Positions 1 to 9,185 of a stretch of DNA of 28,226 nucleotides are shown one piece after another (positions within the stretch are counted from its first letter, which is position 1; every line of letters begins with the position of its first letter). The stretch covers positions 215,922 through 244,147 of the forward strand of contig NW_003109079.1 of assembly GCF_000003605.2 (NCBI RefSeq), in the 5' to 3' direction. A program made the position numbers and the translations under genes. Source of the stretch: Saccoglossus kowalevskii (Eukaryota > Hemichordata > Enteropneusta > Harrimaniidae). The notes under the pieces were generated by a model, which saw nothing but the letters and a program-made list of their open reading frames with translations, ran no database searches and was not told the origin of the DNA.

Positions 1-89
1 GGTATATTGTAAACTAAATAAAGGATATCCAAATTGAATTTGGGGACAAACTTGAACTCTAACTGACATCCATTCATTCTTGTTTTTAG

Positions 90-332
90 TTGGGTAATGC
101 CTTTTTCTTAGCTGGACAGATTGGACTATGTCCCAGCACAATGGAGCTGATAGAGGGCGGTATTCATCCCCAGACCAGGCTATCACTACGTAGTGTGTGT
201 AGAGTGCTATCTGCCATGAATCCAAGACTTGATTTGTCTCATGTGCTACAGTGTATTTGTTATGTCACAAATCAAGCATTTATACCCGTGGCTAAGAGGG
301 AATGGAACTATGCCCTGGAACAAATTGATTTG
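90..332 (+). CDS. DPH6: DPH6 internal exon a (start of a YjgF/RidA-like fold)
   Basis: The exon follows acceptor TGTTTTTAG and ends at donor TTG|GTATGC, phase 0. It has 81 codons, reading from LGNAFFLAGQIGL through HPQTRLSLRSVCRVLSAM and CICYVTNQ to ALEQIDL. The pattern GxxxFxxGQIGL, then Q...SL...VL.A, then a CICYVT strand, is the first half of the YjgF fold as found in DPH6. The first codon of the exon is TTG in the running frame, not a translation start; translation begins far upstream, outside the window. Confidence 0.82.
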
Positions 333-3208
333 GTATGCTATTATTCATGATACAAGTATTATATACACATTAAATTAATACTAACTTTTTTTTATAAAAA
401 CAAATTTTCAAATACTCTCTTTCTGCAGCATAAGTTATCCACAAGATGTTTAGGTCACTTCAACTGCCTTACTCTTCTCACAAACTATAGTTTTTGAAAA
501 GTTAGATATATTTGAATACTAGTATGTATTATAATATAGGTTCCTGTCTAAAGAACACCAAGTGAGAAGAGAATATCACGACTGCATAATACAATTCTGT
601 TATTGTATTCAATTCCATTGCACTCTATTCTATTGCTTGGTTCCAAGCTCACACACTCAAGACAAAACAAACGTCAGAGTTGCATCTTTATTACTATTAA
701 ATATATGGTTACTTCACAGTCCCTCTACTGTGGTTACTTGAAATCAGACACACGCACTCCTCATTCCATTGTTGTTTCCAGGCCTACCATTACTTGTAAA
801 AGTGAGCGTAGTCTCTCATTACCAGACGCGTCCATCTTACAAGGTCATAGGGTTCGAACTGCGTGAATATTTAATTAAATATGGTTGCTTCTGTTTTAAC
901 AAACATCCCCTCACGTGAATATGTTATATATCCAAATTGGAATTTTTAACTTAAGTTGGACCTCTGAAACGAACTTGTATCGACTTCATGTTAAACTGAG
1001 CGTAGCTTTCTTCATGGACGTCCATGCTTTCATTACATTATCAGCATTCCATGGTTTGTCCCCACACTTACTTTTGAAAATGAGCGCACTTGAGCATTCC
1101 ATTGTTTGTTTCCACACTTTCTTTTGAAAGTGAGCGTACGCTCAACTCGTTTCTTCGTGAAAACTGAGACGCTCAGTTACCACGCTCAACTACCAACTTC
1201 ATCATTTCACCACTAGAGGGTGCTCTTCAATATAGAAAGCATATCTAACACATATTAGTTAGGTATTTTATTGTAGACATTTTAAGAAGGACTGTGTGGC
1301 TGAACTATTATCTGTATATTGTGTACCATCTTGTTTTGTAACTTTGTCCCTTCTCCTCCCTTCTACTAGACTGAATTTACAGGCACCCCTGTAAACTGGG
1401 ATTGATGTGTTTTCATATACCAGTACCATTTTTTCTCTAAATACAATTATACATTTTTTGCATGGCTCCCACTATAACTCTACTCTTCATAGGATTTATT
1501 ACAATCATATAGAAAATCGAATTAGGTATGAAAGTAACAATTAAGTTTAACTAACTTGACCAAAATGATACTGTTGGAAACTTTCAACAAGTTAACATTA
1601 GGTCCTATCAAGTCAAGTTGGCAGTGACTACCCAAGTACTTCACATGTGACTATTCTGGTACTGTATCCAGTACAAAAGTACAATCATGACATCTCATTT
1701 TGAACAATGTAAACTGCAATTGTAGATGCACATGTGTTGACCTGCTGATGAATACTCTGTGATATCTTTCCTTGTTTTTTTAGATGAATGGTTACTGTGG
1801 TGATGACAATGACCGTTCTGGTCTGATGACGTATGTAGTTGTACCAACACTGCCTAAAAATGCATTAGTGGAGTGGCATGTAGTTGCTCATACAAACAAA
1901 CAAACTTGGAAATGTAAGTTGAAGTTGTTTATACTTTTGTTTTTTATGTCTGTGGCCAGAAGCCCTGGTTGGAATTTATTCTTCGAAAGATTAAAAGTCA
2001 TTCAAAACACAGTGACAAATAATGCACTAATAGAAGTGCATCTTCAGTCAAAGACCCTAGACAATTTTCTAGTATCAAAAAGAGTCAAAATAAGTAATAT
2101 TTTGGTGTCTGAGTGATTCTCTTGAAGATGTGCACTATTTACGATGACACTAAAGAGTTTCTAAAATTAACTTCCCAGACCTAATCAAATAACAGAAAAA
2201 AATGTAGACTAAAAACAAAAATCTTGTCTGTTGGTGGTAGAATTTGATTAATTACTTTGAGTCGTCTTATTACTATGCAAATCAACTTATTAATTTAGAG
2301 GGCAGTTATCTTGTGATAGACTCTTAAAACCTTATTTATTAATAAATAACTTAATTGGGGGCAATATCTTGTTCGTGTATATCAATTTTTTGTGAGTAAT
2401 CAGGAATATGTGAATTTGAGGTTAATACGTTAGTCTTTACATTGTCCAAATCATAGATGTGAAGGAAAAGGTATACAAATGGAAAATGTCTGTCCTTATT
2501 TTTGTTTCCAGTATAAAGTATTTTTTGTGGTCTTGGATATTTTACTAACTAATTTTAAATTTTGAACATGTTCAATTTTGGTATGTGTTTTTTTTTTTTC
2601 AAGATATTGATGAGATTTCACTTAGAACTATTGTTTTCTGGTAAAATTTAGCAAATAGAAAATGTTTGTGAATCAGTGAAGGGAATGAAAACATTTATGT
2701 TGTTGATCATGAGAACTAGATGTTACCGGTAGTAATAATGTTCTTTTTCAATTTTGGTCAGAATTGTTCTCAACTAAATTTTAGCCGGTACTTTCCACGG
2801 CAAAATCTTGTTAAACATACCAGGTATATTAATGTACTTTTTCTGAGCTTCCTCACTTTGCCCTGTAAGCAATAAATCATCCCAAGCAAATACATCATTT
2901 CTATCCATTCTGAATTCTTTTTCTTTATTTAATATGCAGACATTCAATGCTATATTTTGTTTCCTATCATTGTATCGCTACTGTCTGTCTGGTTGCTTCC
3001 TTTAATCGGGGCATGTACTGGGATGACATTTGCTTTTGATTAAACTAAACATCTATCTTGAAGCCATTCTGTAATTGAAACTCATACACTGACTACACGG
3101 AAGCAATCCCACATGTACTTACATGCCTTTGGCATGAAACCTTAACACAAAACCTTTCACTTGATTGCTGTATAAAAGCAACAGACTTTGATTGCTATAC
3201 GACTTTCT

Positions 3209-3242
<34 letters not shown>

Positions 3243-6200
3243 CAGTTTACATGCAAGATGTTGACCATTAGAGACTGGTGAATTTTTAAAAAAAATGCAT
3301 GCAAATAAATAATAAAAGTCTAATGCACGAGGTCAGACATCCTGGCATTTTGTGAAGTATTGTTCTATTATAGCAATAATTACCAATATCATACAAAACA
3401 TACTATACATGTTTAACTTCAATGGATATTACATATATTTTTCTTGGAAATGTGATTGAGATATCCTCATTTATAGTGAATTTGTATCTAAGTAAGTAAG
3501 TAAGTACCAGGATGTGTGACCTTTCTGAGGTCATGCACAAGTACCAGGATGTGTGACTTTTCTGGGGTCATGCATAAGTACCAGAATGTGTGACCTTTCT
3601 GAGGTCATGCATAAATACCAGGATGTGTGACTTTTCTGGGGTCATGCATAAGTACCAGGATGTGTGACTTTTCTGGGGTCATGCATAAGTACCAGGATGT
3701 GTGACCTTTTTGAGGTCATGCATAAGTACCAGGATGTGTGACTTTTCTGGGGTCATGCATAAGTACGAGGGTGTGCGACTTTTCTGGGGTCATGCATAAG
3801 TACCAGGATGTGTGACCTTTCTGGAGTCATGCAAAGTACCAGGATGTGTGACTTTTTAGGGGTCATGCATAAGTACCAGGATGTGTGACCTTTCTAGGGG
3901 TCATGCATAGAAACAAGGATGTGTGATCTTTCTGGGGTCATACATAAGTACCAGGATGTGTGACCTTTCTAGGGTCATGCAAAATACCAGGATATGTGAT
4001 CTTTCTAAGCTCATGCATACATTATCAGGATGTGTGACCTTTCTGGGGTCATGCAAAATACCAGGATGTGTGACCTTTCTAGGGGTCATGCAAAAGTATC
4101 AGAATGTGTGACCTTTCTGGGGTCATGAAAAATACCAGGATGTGTGACCTTTCTAGGGGTCATGCATAAATACCCAGATTTGTGACATTTTCTGAGGTCA
4201 TGCAAAGTACCAGGATGTGTGACCTTTCTAGGGCCATGCGTAAGGCATTGGCACTATAGTCGCCAGTTATTTTTTTAACTCTGACTAATACATCTGTACT
4301 TATTGTCAGTAATTCATACATACATTTCTGTTTTGTATTTGCCATTGTTAATCAAAAGTAATTCTAAAAATTATCTAAAAATTATTTTGTTATAATTGCC
4401 TTCAAATAAACTGTGCAATATTATATTTTCTCTATTAGAAGCAAATCTCAAACACACTGAAACCAAAAATTGCAATAATTGTATGCTAGATTATTAAAAT
4501 ATAACATTTTGACCATATTAAGCATGTGTGCTTCTAATTGGATTAAACACAGTACATGTTTTGACAGTACATGTATATAAACTCCAGGGGCTGACAGTAA
4601 ATCTTTATAGCCCAACAAATGATTGTGTTCATGCATTGATAACTTTAACAATATACATGCACAGTATTGGTATTGTGCAGTCTGATTGGACATTGTTGAG
4701 TATTGATTGCCAATTGCAATGTTACCGCCATTATGCTTCAGTGGGTTCTTTATTTTGCCGGAGATCATTTGATTTCTACAATTCGTATGCTTGTTTGACT
4801 TATTGTAAACTCTGATCATGAACTGTGTAGTAAGATTTTGATAGTTCAAAATGTTTTATTGCACTTATATCAATATAAAAACCTAAATTCATGTCTAGAG
4901 TTACCAAGAAAGAAGCAATTACCCTTCCCCTGGAAATTTTAAGTGATTACCATGATTTATTTTAATGTGCTTTTCGTTATTTTCATTTCATGTGACATTT
5001 GAGTGGGTGACTTTGGTTATATTTCAAAGTCAAGTTCAACTTATATATTTATGATTATAGCACTGAAAATGTTTGCTACAAAAATATACCATCCCCAGTG
5101 GTGTAAATAATAATAAACAAATACTTTTACTGGGGTAACTAAAACTTACATAAACACAGCCTTCTCTCCCATACCTCATTAAGTGAGACACATACAAATG
5201 TATACATACTGTCAAATGTATTTTAATGTACTCCACAGATTACAGCGACTGCTCCAGAGGCTGGAATAATTATACCATAAGCTGTCAACGATGTTTTAGT
5301 TTGGAAGACTGCTTGGGATCGCTGCAAGTCACACTCGGTATATAAAACAACTTTAAATCCAGGAGAGACAGTTTATTTCATATGTCCTTCTCATTAATAT
5401 TCCAGTTCGCGTGACGTCATAAATGTGTTTTGATTTCTATGTGTTGAGTTGGAAAGTTTATAGATTAATGCCTGTATTATACTTTTCAATAAAATCGGTG
5501 ACACTACATTTTAGCTGCATGCTTGAGTACTTTGTAGAGCCGAATGATTAGCTGGGTTTCATTTTCACTTATCTCGCTGATCGATATAAGTTGTGTTTAT
5601 TTTCAAAAATTGTTGTGAATGCAAAGTTAGCCATAGAATGTATTGTTTCTTTCGCAAACCAGTGAATTAAATATCTATAGAATAACCTTGCAACATTAAA
5701 TCTGCTACAATTTATAGACCCAGCAAATCATGCTACTTTAAAGGTACATACAATAAAAAGAAGCTAAAATAATAGTTTTCTATCATTTATTTAGAGTAAC
5801 AGGAAAGAAAAAAAAACACAGTTGAGATTTGTATTCTATGTATAGAATAGACATAGTATTTTGCATTGTAAGTAGATGAGTGGCTGTGTGTCTAAAACAC
5901 CATGAAAAATGCATACTTTATGCATATTTTATGGCAGTAGTTAGTGAGCATCAGAAATAATGAAGAAAAACCAGGAAACGAACTGCTACCCCATGGCTTT
6001 AACGAGAATTAATTTGCGGAGATGCAAATTATATTACCGGTATTCAAATTTCATTTTTAACTGTCTGTATTTGAAAAATTGTTGTCATCGTTTTTTTCTT
6101 TTTCGTATTTTCATGAGTTTGTATGTATTTGTTAAATGATTTCATTATCTCAAATTATCAGTATAATTCCCCCATACTTGTATTTCTACTCCACGCACCA

Positions 6201-6661
6201 ACATGTTCAGTGTCGCCTTCTCCTCTGCTGCGAATTAATAAACTATGCACTTCATTTATAGAGGTCCACGATGAGAGTAAAGTCATTGATCTTCGGAATG
6301 TTATGCCCAATATTGTGGAAGATGTAAAGAAAGAAGGGTTGCCATGGAAAAATATGCAAATGTTAAGAGTATTTTACCACCAGGATGTATTACACCACAG
6401 TGATCTTCACGATGGTGAGTTGCGCTGTTTTAGGAGCAGCGAGGCGAAACAGTTTTTTTTATGTGCGTATTTTCCATTACGCAATCTATTATTGATAAAA
6501 TGTCGTAGACTTTACTACAGATTATCTGTGTTTTTCTCGCAGCTTTTGTGAGGTGCTTTGAGAAGGTATGTGAAACACTACCAGCGTTTTCTCTTGTACC
6601 TGTGAAGTGTCTTTCCACGCAGTCAGCGATATTGATGATATGTGCATGGATGCAAGGGTGA
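90..6661 (+). CDS. DPH6: Diphthine--ammonia ligase, 3' half of gene (five coding exons, C-terminal YjgF/RidA region)
   Basis: Joined coding sequence 90-332, 1784-1913, 5239-5337, 6262-6414, 6543-6661, giving 247 residues and a TGA stop. Intron phases (0, 1, 1, 1) agree at all four junctions and all splice sites are GT-AG. In this family the N-terminal ATP-pyrophosphatase domain makes the amide of diphthamide on elongation factor 2, in the cytosol, from diphthine, ATP and ammonium. That half lies left of the window. What is visible is the C-terminal YjgF/RidA-like region kept in yeast and many invertebrates but absent from the short human protein. Signatures are LAGQIGL, CICYVTNQ, ALVEWHVVAH, MLRVFYHQD and AFSLVPVKCLS. 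The arginine that RidA deaminases carry after the VExxxxAV-type strand is not seen after VEWHVVAH, so a deaminase role is unlikely (inference). Family call is confident; exact exon ends are hand-made. Confidence 0.85.
1044..1141 (+). repeat. 50-bp tandem repeat, two copies
   Basis: Two consecutive units begin GCATTCCAT(G/T)GTTTGT at 1044 and 1094 and share CCACACTT, CTTTTGAAA and TGAGCG in the same order. A diverged relative (CATTCCATTGTTGTTTCC ... AAAGTGAGCGTA) lies at about 764-810. Confidence 0.75.
1210..1222 (+). promoter_or_regulatory. CTCF-like motif (plus strand)
   Basis: CCACTAGAGGGTG agrees with the CTCF core except for T in place of the last C. It sits at the right end of the SINE-like block in the first DPH6 intron. 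Confidence 0.25.
1784..1913 (+). CDS. DPH6: DPH6 internal exon b
   Basis: Acceptor CTTGTTTTTTTAG, donor AAAT|GTAAGT, entering in phase 0 and leaving in phase 1. It encodes MNGYCGDDNDRSGLM, then TYVVVPTLPKNALVEWHVVAH, then TNKQTWK. The PxLPKNALVEWHVVA stretch is the closing strand typical of the YjgF fold. The first codon is ATG by chance. The frame stays open 203 bases into the intron, to a stop at 2114-2116, so intron retention would add an unrelated tail. Confidence 0.82.
3211..3238 (+). repeat. (AT)14 microsatellite
   Basis: Uninterrupted AT dinucleotide run in the DPH6 intron. Confidence 0.95.
3490..3505 (+). repeat. (AAGT)4 run at the left edge of the minisatellite
   Basis: Four AAGT units; the last one is also the AAGT that opens the first 37-bp unit. 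Confidence 0.85.
3502..4243 (+). repeat. 37-bp minisatellite, about 20 copies
   Basis: The unit is AAGTACCAGGATGTGTGAC followed by CTTTCTGGGGTCATGCAT, with a few units one base shorter. Left-hand units favour GACTTTTCTGGGGTC and GCATAAGTACC; right-hand units favour GACCTTTCTAGGGGTC and GCAAAATACC, so the copies drift along the array. Reading frames on both strands here are by-products of the repeat. Many units carry TGACC and GGTCA arms seven bases apart. Confidence 0.95.
5239..5337 (+). CDS. DPH6: DPH6 internal exon c, 99 nt, found by phase
   Basis: Joining exon b directly to exon d creates TAG at the junction (T+AG), so an intervening exon is needed. Acceptor GTACTCCACAG at 5238 opens a 99-base exon that enters and leaves in phase 1. 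Joined to its neighbours it reads YYSDCSRGWNNYTISCQR, CFSLEDCLGSL, QVTLE, with no stop. The donor G|GTATAT is weak but usable. This is the only stretch I found that restores the frame between exons b and d. It is cysteine-rich and has no motif of its own that I recognise. Confidence 0.68.
5338..6261 (+). other. DPH6 intron between exons c and d
   Basis: AT-rich intron with no repeat or RNA feature that I recognise, apart from one TACCGGTA octamer at 6035-6042. Confidence 0.6.
6262..6414 (+). CDS. DPH6: DPH6 internal exon d
   Basis: Acceptor TTCATTTATAG, donor GATG|GTGAGT, 153 bases, phase 1 in and out. It encodes VHDESKVIDLRNVM, PNIVEDVKKEGLPWKNM, then QMLRVFYHQDVLHHSDLHD. The strand MLRVFYHQD resembles the central strand of the second YjgF-like repeat of DPH6. 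The intron after it is only 128 bases. Confidence 0.82.
6543..6661 (+). CDS. DPH6: DPH6 terminal coding exon with stop
   Basis: Acceptor TTTTTCTCGCAG. The split codon G+CT gives Ala, and the frame then runs AFVRCFEKVCETLPAFSL, VPVKCLSTQSAILMICAWMQG and TGA at 6659-6661. The pattern F...F...LPAFxLVPVxxL is the expected C-terminal end of the YjgF region in long DPH6 proteins, where a protein C-terminus is expected. Confidence 0.82.
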
Positions 6662-6905
6662 GGAAACATCTGCTGGTCAAGTATTGGTGACATCAATAGA
6701 AGCAAGAAGAAATGCAAGACTGTTTTTTTTTTTTTTTTTAGAATCATGAGGGTTGAAAGGTGGGATGAGGAGATGGGTAGCTATTTTGTAACGTCAACTC
6801 TCATCTCGGGTGAAATTTTAAATTAATACATGTAACTAATTATGTTTTTAAAATTCAAATTTTTATTCTTCATTTGAATAAAGCCTAAAATCATGTCTGT
6901 GTACA
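6662..6905 (+). promoter_or_regulatory. Probable DPH6 3' UTR with AATAAA polyadenylation signal at 6877-6882
   Basis: After the DPH6 stop there is a 3' UTR-like stretch with a long T run near 6722-6739. A canonical AATAAA lies at 6877-6882, followed by GT-rich sequence (TCATGTCTGTGTAC, about 6891-6905), as expected around a cleavage site. Earlier hexamer variants cannot be excluded. Confidence 0.5.
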
Positions 6906-8252
6906 GAATGATTTTAATCATTGAGCGTCACACTGCATGAAACTCTTGTTGTTTTGAATACAAAATATGGCATCAGTATGTGTATTTGCATATCAGTGCG
7001 GATGTCTATTATTTCTCCCTTCTGATGCAGCATCTGATCTCGTCCATTATATCCAAAATTGTTTTAAGTCAAGCAAAGAGAGAACTGTTTACTAGTGAAC
7101 CGAATATTGCTATAGCAACAATTGATTAAAGGTGGTTACATGGCAGTCTTTTTAAATACCGTGTGATATATGTTTTCTCTTGTATTCACAGACACAGCTG
7201 TCATGATTGTACACGCAATCCCACATTCATAGATTTTACTTAATATTGCCCAATTGACTTATTGGCGGTCAGATGCTGTATAAATATTTGAGATCAAATT
7301 TAAAAGCTACCACTTTTACTGAAAGGGCCATAGTTATTGAAAACTGTGTCCATTCAATATGTAGCAATGTATGTGTACACGCTCAAATGTGTCGTTTATT
7401 TTGAATTCAAAAGATATTTGAAATATCTTTTAAATCAGGATCATGTCAAGTGAAGGTCAAAATTAATATTTAAACTCATAACTTAATATTGACTTTCTGG
7501 TTTAGATGGGCATATGTATTTGAGATCAATCACTGGTTAAATTCACTCAGTGTGTTTGTTTTCCTTAATAAAATTTATTTGTATAGAACGTAAAATTAAT
7601 GTGTCACTTTCATACATGTGTGTGGATCAAGCAGTTTTTGAGTGGAAAGCTTTCTTTATTATGTGTCTTTATTCATGTCAATGAAATCTACCGGTATTCA
7701 ATGTTATTTCAGAGATTAACTTATGAATATTCATTGCATTTTCCCCAGGGACTTAGAATAAAAAATACATCAAATTAATGTCTTGCATATTTTCGAATAA
7801 AATGTAATTGCATCAAAAGTGATTTTAATTATAACATTCCTTGACTGTCAAAATTAGTGTCAAACTGACGTTACTTTGGTATTTTTTTTTTTATGCTGTT
7901 GTCTTTAGCTATTTAGGAAATAATTAAACCAATTTTGACATTTTCATTAATGTCGCTTCAAGTAAAGCATGCATAAACATGAATAGATGAATGCACATGG
8001 TTGCCTTTTTCATTGTCGGTTGCGGTTGTTTTAGTTTGTGAGTGGCTTGATAAATGTTATCCATGTGATTTGGCCGATTTGTGAAATATATACAGCAGTG
8101 TCCTCACTTAACTATCACAACCAAACTTGATTAGATGTTCTCCATTTGGAAATTAGTGGATGCATGGGCTGGAGGATTTTGTGAATATAAACATAAATAA
8201 ACTCTGGTCATTTTGACCTTTGAAAGCCAATGGATTTTGTCACATGTACCAT

Positions 8253-8463
8253 TTTTTAGTCCTCGTTCAACCAAATGCAGTGATTTTAGCGATTCAATCC
8301 AAGATGGCTAACTGGCAGCCATTTTGTTTTTTGAAAAATGTGGCATCTTTGACAATGCTTGTCAGTTTTCATTCAAATTAAATGTTGAGATGCATGTCCA
8401 TGATGATTTGTTTCGCGGTTATATCTAAAATTGCCAAATGGCAGCCATCTTGTTTTTTGAAAA
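8253..8463 (+). repeat. Dispersed-repeat-like segment with an internal 126-bp-spaced direct repeat
   Basis: The segment opens TTTTTAGTCCTCGTTCA. A 25-bp word starting TGGCAGCCAT and ending TTTTGAAAA occurs at 8313-8337 and 8439-8463 with one difference. The same type of opening, TTTTTTAGTCCCCGTTCA, recurs at 8887-8904, so both may be heads of one repeat family. Confidence 0.45.
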
Positions 8464-8567
8464 TATATTGACATGCTTTTTATGGTCACATGACAATTGA
8501 TTTGCATATGTGCATGTAGTTTTATTTGTGATCAGATAAGATGACTCCTATTTTGTTTCTTGGGCAT

Positions 8568-8609
8568 GACATTTCTGCAATTGCAATGGACATTTCTGCA
8601 ATTGCAATG
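8568..8609 (+). repeat. 21-bp perfect tandem duplication
   Basis: Two adjacent identical units beginning GACATTTCTGCAATTGC, at 8568 and 8589. Confidence 0.95.
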
Positions 8610-8623
8610 ACTGTTATTAATGA

Positions 8624-8649
8624 CCAACTTGGGAAACCAACTTGGGAAG
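8624..8649 (+). repeat. 13-bp tandem duplication
   Basis: CCAACTTGGGAA occurs twice in a row, just downstream of the 21-bp duplication. Confidence 0.85.
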
Positions 8650-8886
8650 ATGTAATGTAAGCACTCCATGACTAATGAGAACTCTGAATAATGGTTTGAA
8701 TAAGAAAATGAAAAATGTTGATAATAAAATTACCCAAATTAAAGAAAGCTTTGAAAGAAATCCTGTGTGCTTAAGGGCATTGCAGTTGTGTGTTTGAAGG
8801 GTAGCAACCAAGTTAACAATTATACTATTGCTCCAACTGCATTTTGTTTAACAATGACCTCTATTCAGAATCACAAGTTTAGCCTT

Positions 8887-9185
8887 TTTTTTAGTCCCCG
8901 TTCAGGCACAGCCTGAAAAGGAGACTTTCTACAACAGATTTTGTCAATGTCCATTATTCGTTTTCGGTCTCCAACATTTTCTCAAAAATTCTGCAGCAGA
9001 TATCAGTGAAACTTGGCAGGTTGATTAACAAGTCTCTGCTGAGTATGCACATAATTTTTTTTCCAGATCTAAAAATCCTAAGGGATTGGTCAGTTACTTT
9101 GGCCTAGGGGGGTGGATCAGTAGGGGGGTTACCCAGTTTTTGATTGTGCGAATAGGGGGGGGGGGTCACCCTGTTTTTGATATCA
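8887..9185 (+). repeat. Dispersed-repeat-like segment with poly-G tracts
   Basis: It starts TTTTTTAGTCCCCGTTCA. A doubled motif, GGGGTTACCCAGTTTTTGAT near 9124 and GGGGTCACCCTGTTTTTGAT near 9161, lies around a run of G. No coding potential was seen. It is probably a transposon relic, but the family is not identified. Confidence 0.4.

Larger units (their letters stand above)
800..1225 (+). repeat. SINE-like element with degenerate tRNA-type head (tentative)
   Basis: GGTTCGAACTG at 851-861 matches the Pol III B box, and AAGGTCATAGGGTTCGAA looks like the variable-loop/T-arm part of a tRNA. The expected A box near 807-820 is poor. A 50-bp tandem duplication (1044-1141) and a tail with CCACTAGAGGGTG follow. 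The limits and the SINE label are inference. Confidence 0.3.
333..1783 (+). other. DPH6 intron between exons a and b, with repeat-derived block
   Basis: This intron has a GTATGC donor and a T-rich acceptor. Its middle (about 760-1225) is repeat-derived: a tRNA-like stretch and a 50-bp direct repeat. I see nothing recognisable in the flanks. Confidence 0.7.
1914..5238 (+). other. DPH6 intron between exons b and c
   Basis: This 3.3-kb intron has donor GTAAGT. It contains a poly-T tract near 2588, an (AT)14 run and the large 37-bp minisatellite. I recognise nothing else. Confidence 0.65.

Noticed and set aside
603-866. 87-codon plus-strand open frame
   Set aside because: Overlaps the SINE-like block in a DPH6 intron and has no recognisable domain.
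3502-4243. CRISPR-like spacing of repeats
   Set aside because: The units are head-to-tail copies without unique spacers, in an animal intron.
3901-4345. Open frames with repeated RKVTHP or SGCVTFLG words
   Set aside because: They are translations of the 37-bp minisatellite on either strand.
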